Source of the DNA: JBAZOO01 sp041648735
Lineage (GTDB): Bacteria; Verrucomicrobiota; Lentisphaeria; Oligosphaerales; CAITYL01
Direction of reading: 5' to 3'
Assembly (NCBI GenBank): GCA_041648735.1
Contig: JBAZOO010000012.1
Coordinates: 32,500 to 96,499, forward strand
DNA: 64,000 bases
Shown: in pieces, positions 60,488 through 64,000 of the stretch
Layout: each line of letters starts with the position of its first letter
Position numbering within the stretch: position 1 is the stretch's first letter
Notes under the pieces: generated by a model
The model's database searches: none
The model's input: the letters and a program-made list of their open reading frames with translations, nothing else
What the model was told of the DNA's origin: nothing
Program-made: the position numbers and the translations under genes

Positions 60488-61192
60488 ATGAACCCATCCA
60501 TTTTCCGCCGCCTCGTTTTGGGTCTGGCCTGCCTGGGCATGATCGGCGGCGCGGTTGCCGAGACGCTCACGTTCCAGGATGCGTTTGACCGTCCGGCGGG
60601 CGCCGCCCTGAACGCGCAGAAGGTCGGCGCAAGCCAGGCGGCATGGGAGGCGACTCCGAACGTGGTGCTCGCCGCCGGCGGGGGCATCCGGGCGATCGAC
60701 CCGGGCGCGTTTGTCGGGCGGCTGGCGTTGCCAGCCGACGCGGTGGAAGTGACTATCGAAGCCGACATCCAGCCGGCCAAGCCCGAAACCACGGGCGCCA
60801 AATCTCCGGGCTGGATCGGCCTGGGCATGGGGAACTCGGCCTTGGGCAATCCCAACTTTGACGGGCTGTTGGTGCTGGTCTATCCCAACGGCGTCTACTC
60901 CGTGGTCTTCAATCCCGAGAAGGGCGATGTCCGGTCAGCCAAGGCGGTCATGCTGAAAAGCGGGCGCATCCTAAGTTGGAAAGTGGATGCAATGAACCGC
61001 CTCAAGGTGACGCATAACCGGACAACCGAGTCCATCAGCGTGTTTGCCAATGCCGATGAAGCGCTCTTTGGCCCGTTCGCGTTGAAGGCAAAGAGCCTCA
61101 CCTTGAACGGCGCTTATGGCGGCTTTTCGGGCTTCGGCCAGGCGTCGGAGGGCAAGACGGTCGGCGGCTTTGCCGCGCGGATCTCCAAATGA
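60488..61192 (+). CDS. Exported LamG/jelly-roll-like protein
   Basis: 234-aa protein with a signal peptide (LVLGLACLGMIGGAVAE). The mature domain begins TLTFQDAFDRPAGAALNAQK and includes VEVTIEADIQPAKPETTGAK, WIGLGMGNSALG and LKVTHNRTTESISVFANADE, a concanavalin/LamG-like beta-sandwich plan similar to its PEP-CTERM neighbour, but with no sorting tail or membrane helix. No catalytic motif is recognised; carbohydrate binding is a guess. Confidence 0.82.
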   Translation: MNPSIFRRLVLGLACLGMIGGAVAETLTFQDAFDRPAGAALNAQKVGASQAAWEATPNVVLAAGGGIRAIDPGAFVGRLALPADAVEVTIEADIQPAKPETTGAKSPGWIGLGMGNSALGNPNFDGLLVLVYPNGVYSVVFNPEKGDVRSAKAVMLKSGRILSWKVDAMNRLKVTHNRTTESISVFANADEALFGPFALKAKSLTLNGAYGGFSGFGQASEGKTVGGFAARISK

Positions 61193-61275
61193 AGCCTCCC
61201 CGGCTCCAGTGAATGCGCGTTCGCAACGGCAAAGAGCAATGGATCGGACGGGCTGAAGGCCCAGGGTCATCGTAG

Positions 61276-61340
61276 CCCAGGGCAGAGCGTGGCGCCGCCC
61301 TGGGTTGAAAACGGCAATTGGCTGAAGCCTGAAGGGCTTC
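61276..61340. repeat. Cluster of intergenic hairpins
   Basis: Two stems follow one another in the 201-bp gap. CCCAGGGC (61276-61283) pairs with GCCCTGGG (61297-61304), and GAAGCC (61324-61329) with GGCTTC (61335-61340). No long T-run follows, so they look like dispersed repeats rather than a terminator. Confidence 0.55.
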
Positions 61341-61393
61341 TTCAACTTCGGGTGCCCAACGGTTGAAGTGCCCCGACAGGTAATTACGGCAAC

Positions 61394-63817
61394 ATGAACC
61401 GCATCACCTTCGAACTTTCCCTCAAACCGTTCCGTGACCTGACGCCCGCCGGCGTGGAAGCGGTCGTGCGCGAAATCCTGCGGCAATGGCAGGTCCTGAT
61501 CGGCCAAGCCCAAGAGGTTTCCTTCCTGCTCTGGACGGCGGACGGCAGCGAAATCCTCGACTACAAGGGCCGGCCCGAGGAAGAAATCGAGTGGGCGCGC
61601 TACATCGGCCTCGCCAATCCGCACGAGAGCTATCCCGCGGATCCCGAGCGGAAAACCGTGGTTTCCTGCACGCATCTCTACACGGAGCGCCCCGCCCGGA
61701 TCACCTATGCCGACCTCAAGCGGATCGTGGAAGCCCTCCACCAAGTCGGCGCGGAGCTTTCGGGCAAGCCGGTGCGGGTCGGGGCGACGTTCGATCCCGG
61801 CCCCGAATTCGCCAAGTCGCCGTTCAAGTACCGGCGGCATCCGGAAATCGCTACGGGCGCGACGATCGGGAAGGGCTCCTGGGTGAGCTGCGCGGCCACG
61901 CTCCATGCCGATGCGGAAGCCTACGCGGGGTTCCCCGAGGGGATTCCCGAGGGAACGGCGCTGGGAAGCTTCCTGGGGCGGCAGTCCCGGCGGTTCCTGG
62001 CGGACATGGGGTTCGACTACCTCTGGTTTTCCAATGGGTTCGGCTTTGCCCTCAATGCCTGGAGCGTCACGGGCGCGTTGTTCGACGGGCGGCGGTTCCA
62101 TCCGGAAGAGGCGCAAAAGAGCCGGAAGGCCATTCTGGGCTTCTGGGAGGATTTCCGGAAAGAATGCCCGGAATTCCGCATTGAGACGCGCGGCAGCAAT
62201 TTTTCCGCGGCCATGGACATGGCGTCGGGCGGGTGCCCGATCCAGGAGATTTACACGGGCGGCTTCGACATGGTGGCGCCGCCGAATTCCCCGTGGGCGG
62301 CGATGGACGGGGACTACGGCCTGGAATTCGTCGGCTACCTCTCGCGCATCGCCGCCCTGCCGCCCAACGGGCAGATCACCTACCGCTATTACCTCAACGA
62401 CCCGTGGTTCCTGAACAGCCCCTGGCTGGAGGGGTACGGCCGCGAGCCGCACGACATCTACATGCCCTTGGCCCTGGCGCGGCTGGACGGGGAGGGGAAG
62501 GTGACGCCGGTCGCCAATCTCTCGTTCCTGACGATTGACGATTCCCGCGGCCAGTTGCTGGAGCAGTGCCCGGTCGAGGTGACGCCGCATTTCCAGGAGG
62601 CACTGCGCCATGCGCCGGACGAGCCGGGCCTGGTCACCTGGATCTATCCCTTCGCCGAGTATCACGAAAAGACCTTCGGTCCCCATGCCGATTTCGAAAC
62701 GGTTTTCTTCGGGGACTGGTTCATGCGGGGCGCGGTCAATCTCGGCTTCCCCCTGAACGGCGTGATCTCCGCGGAGAACTTCCTCGGCGCGTGGGAAGCC
62801 AACCCCGGGGTGTTCCAGCGTTCGATCCTGCTCGCTCCGGTTCCGGCGGCGGACAGCGCCCTTGAGCGCGCACTGCTCGCCGCGATCCACCAGGGGGGGC
62901 AGGTGTTGCTCTACGGCGCCGTCGCGCGGGCCGGCGCCCAACTGCGGGAGGCGCTCAACCTGCGCTGCGTCGAGCCGCTGGAGGGCCGCTTTGAAATGCA
63001 AAGCGAGCTGCTGCGGGACCGCCTGGGCGCGGGCAAGCTCCCTTCCCAGTTCCGCCACCAGGCGAGCCTGTCGGGCGGCGGGATCGCCACCGTCCCGCTG
63101 GTGCCGGGGCGGGAGGGTTGGAAGGAACTCGCCGTGGCCCGGCACGAGGGCGGGGAGCGCAGCTATGCCGTGCGCGCGGAATTCCCCGGCGGCGGCCGGC
63201 TGGGCTGGCTGCGCGGGACCTTCTGCGCGGACGTCACCGACGCCAAACTCCCCGTCCCGCACGCGGAAAGCGAGTGGCTGCGCGCGGAACGCTGGCTGCG
63301 GCTGATGCTGGCGGAGTTCGGCTATTCCTTCCAGGTCGAAAAGCCGGCCGTGGGAATCCGCGATCCGCTCTTTGTCGCGGCGGCCAGCCGCAACGGCCTC
63401 TTCCTGTCCGGCTACCAGCCCTCGACGTTGGCCAAATGGCGGCTGCGCTTTCCCGACGGCGCGCCGCTGCTGACGGGGTGCGACGCCTGGCTCGAAGACG
63501 GGCATGCGGTGTATCAAATGCCGCGCGCCTGGCATCGGGAGTGCCGCTGCTTCGTCCGGCAGGCCGCGCCCGGCGCGGTCTCCTGCGCGGTGCAGGGCTC
63601 GGGGGAGGTGGGCATCCGGCGGCGCCTGCTGCTCAAGGGGCTGCAAGATGCCACCGTGCGCTTTTGTCCGGAGCCGGACACCGACCTGTCCCGCCTGCGC
63701 TTCGCCCCCAATGCTCCCTGGCCCTTTGCCAGCCCTTCCGTCCCCTACGGGAAAGTGGAGGGCGGCCGCGCCCTGGAGGTCTCCGGCATCACCGGCAGCC
63801 TCCTGATTTCCTGGTAG
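61394..63817 (+). CDS. Large protein of unknown family, probable glycoside hydrolase
   Basis: 807-aa protein without a signal peptide. I cannot assign it to a named family. The first ~450 residues look like a TIM barrel: repeated strand-loop units such as MNRITFELSLKPFRDLT, VSFLLWTADGSEILDYKG, VRVGATFDPGPEF, DYLWFSNGFGFALNAWSV, FRIETRGSNFSAAMDMAS, with conserved-looking acidic residues. The remainder resembles accessory beta domains plus a glutamine-amidotransferase-like segment (RSILLAPVPAADSALERALL) common in beta-galactosidase-type GH42 enzymes. Position at the end of the glycan locus supports a role in carbohydrate degradation, but the reaction is unknown. Confidence 0.8.
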   Translation: MNRITFELSLKPFRDLTPAGVEAVVREILRQWQVLIGQAQEVSFLLWTADGSEILDYKGRPEEEIEWARYIGLANPHESYPADPERKTVVSCTHLYTERPARITYADLKRIVEALHQVGAELSGKPVRVGATFDPGPEFAKSPFKYRRHPEIATGATIGKGSWVSCAATLHADAEAYAGFPEGIPEGTALGSFLGRQSRRFLADMGFDYLWFSNGFGFALNAWSVTGALFDGRRFHPEEAQKSRKAILGFWEDFRKECPEFRIETRGSNFSAAMDMASGGCPIQEIYTGGFDMVAPPNSPWAAMDGDYGLEFVGYLSRIAALPPNGQITYRYYLNDPWFLNSPWLEGYGREPHDIYMPLALARLDGEGKVTPVANLSFLTIDDSRGQLLEQCPVEVTPHFQEALRHAPDEPGLVTWIYPFAEYHEKTFGPHADFETVFFGDWFMRGAVNLGFPLNGVISAENFLGAWEANPGVFQRSILLAPVPAADSALERALLAAIHQGGQVLLYGAVARAGAQLREALNLRCVEPLEGRFEMQSELLRDRLGAGKLPSQFRHQASLSGGGIATVPLVPGREGWKELAVARHEGGERSYAVRAEFPGGGRLGWLRGTFCADVTDAKLPVPHAESEWLRAERWLRLMLAEFGYSFQVEKPAVGIRDPLFVAAASRNGLFLSGYQPSTLAKWRLRFPDGAPLLTGCDAWLEDGHAVYQMPRAWHRECRCFVRQAAPGAVSCAVQGSGEVGIRRRLLLKGLQDATVRFCPEPDTDLSRLRFAPNAPWPFASPSVPYGKVEGGRALEVSGITGSLLISW

Positions 63818-63853
63818 GGGGGTGGCCGGAGCATCTTGTTCCGGGGATCTTCG

Positions 63854-63872
63854 CCGGAGCTGGAAGCTCCGG
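63854..63872. repeat. Hairpin CCGGAGCT-GGA-AGCTCCGG
   Basis: Perfect 8-bp stem with a 3-nt loop, 37 bp after the stop of the 807-aa protein. It has no T-run; it probably belongs to a dispersed hairpin family. Confidence 0.55.
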
Positions 63873-63897
63873 GCTGGACATTGGCAAAACTCAAGCG

Positions 63898-63930
63898 GCG
63901 ACGGCTGGGGCTCCGCCTGGCTCCCGTCGC
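63898..63930. repeat. Hairpin near the right edge
   Basis: GCGACGG (63898-63904) pairs with CCGTCGC (63924-63930) around a 19-nt GC-rich loop. No coding region is evident from here to the edge of the window. Confidence 0.4.
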
Positions 63931-64000
63931 CTCTGGCCGATGCCATGGCGAAGGAGTCGCACGAGGTCGCGGGCGGAGGGTCGCCGCATTTTGTCATTGC

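Noticed and set aside
60971..63997. 1008-codon minus-strand frame at the right end
   Set aside because: Antisense to the 807-aa protein, whose frame has normal composition, a proper start and a matching neighbour direction.
1..64000. CRISPR array, prophage, rRNA operon or replication origin
   Set aside because: No regular spacer-repeat array, phage structural genes, rRNA sequence or DnaA-box cluster was seen.

Overview
The window is high-GC bacterial DNA (visibly around two thirds G+C in most genes) that looks like a Lentisphaerota (Victivallis or Oligosphaera-like) chromosome. The clues are a Lentisphaerae-type pseudopilin ([19 protein letters not shown]) beside glycan-degradation genes, a PEP-CTERM exported protein, a MoxR/DUF58/BatA cluster with a terpene-cyclase-like toroid protein as seen in PVC bacteria, and many AraC-regulated glycosidases. 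The assignment is inferred from gene content only; no rRNA is present.

Layout. 1-10.5 kb is housekeeping: partial lnt (-), tRNA-Glu(CTC) (-), a DEAD-box RNA helicase (-), hrpB (-), a tiny basic protein with a strong terminator, a PEBP-family protein and a 1004-aa M16C peptidase. 10.5-13.6 kb is an acquired patch: a DUF4143 AAA ATPase flanked by imperfect direct repeats, a decayed hicBA toxin-antitoxin pair and an internally deleted IS1634-like element with its terminal inverted repeats. 13.6-23.5 kb holds a cobalamin-type radical SAM protein, a REP/BIME-like double hairpin, lysA and queC (-), then hom, a corrinoid-activating Fe-S/ASKHA protein, a DUF883 protein, a small membrane protein, an ECF sigma factor and a zinc-finger anti-sigma-like protein (+). 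23.5-29.5 kb is a leftward group: trkH-like, secG, peptide-binding lipoprotein, HPr, oadB-like.

29.6-44.6 kb (-) is a cell-envelope cluster. It starts with DUF58, two vWA membrane proteins, a DUF4175-like membrane protein, an exported coiled-coil protein, a prenyltransferase/squalene-oxidase-repeat protein, a small exported protein and a MoxR ATPase carrying its own zinc ribbon. Then come two overlapping SPFH proteins, each with three tandem ~57-residue beta-rich repeats ahead of the SPFH domain and a long helix behind it. That order is reminiscent of the major vault protein, but membrane anchored.

44.9-63.8 kb (+) is a glycan-utilisation locus: a PocR-AraC regulator, pseudopilin, exported GH39/GH5-like glycosidase, D-2-hydroxyacid dehydrogenase, ADP-ribosylglycohydrolase-fold protein, SGNH esterase, GH63-like glucosidase, GPH-type sugar symporter, GH78-like rhamnosidase-type enzyme, cupin-AraC regulator, PEP-CTERM protein, another exported protein and an 807-aa protein I cannot place in a known family. 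An almost identical ~33-bp site with two ATTGTCC direct repeats lies between each AraC gene and the exported-protein gene downstream of it, which suggests one shared operator.

Most notable: the repeat-SPFH pair, the shared AraC-site candidate, the unplaced 807-aa protein, and a 13-bp near-palindrome TGCGGA(C/G)TCCGCA whose core occurs eight times in the first 15 kb (four in or beside lnt) and, as far as I can read, nowhere else in the window.
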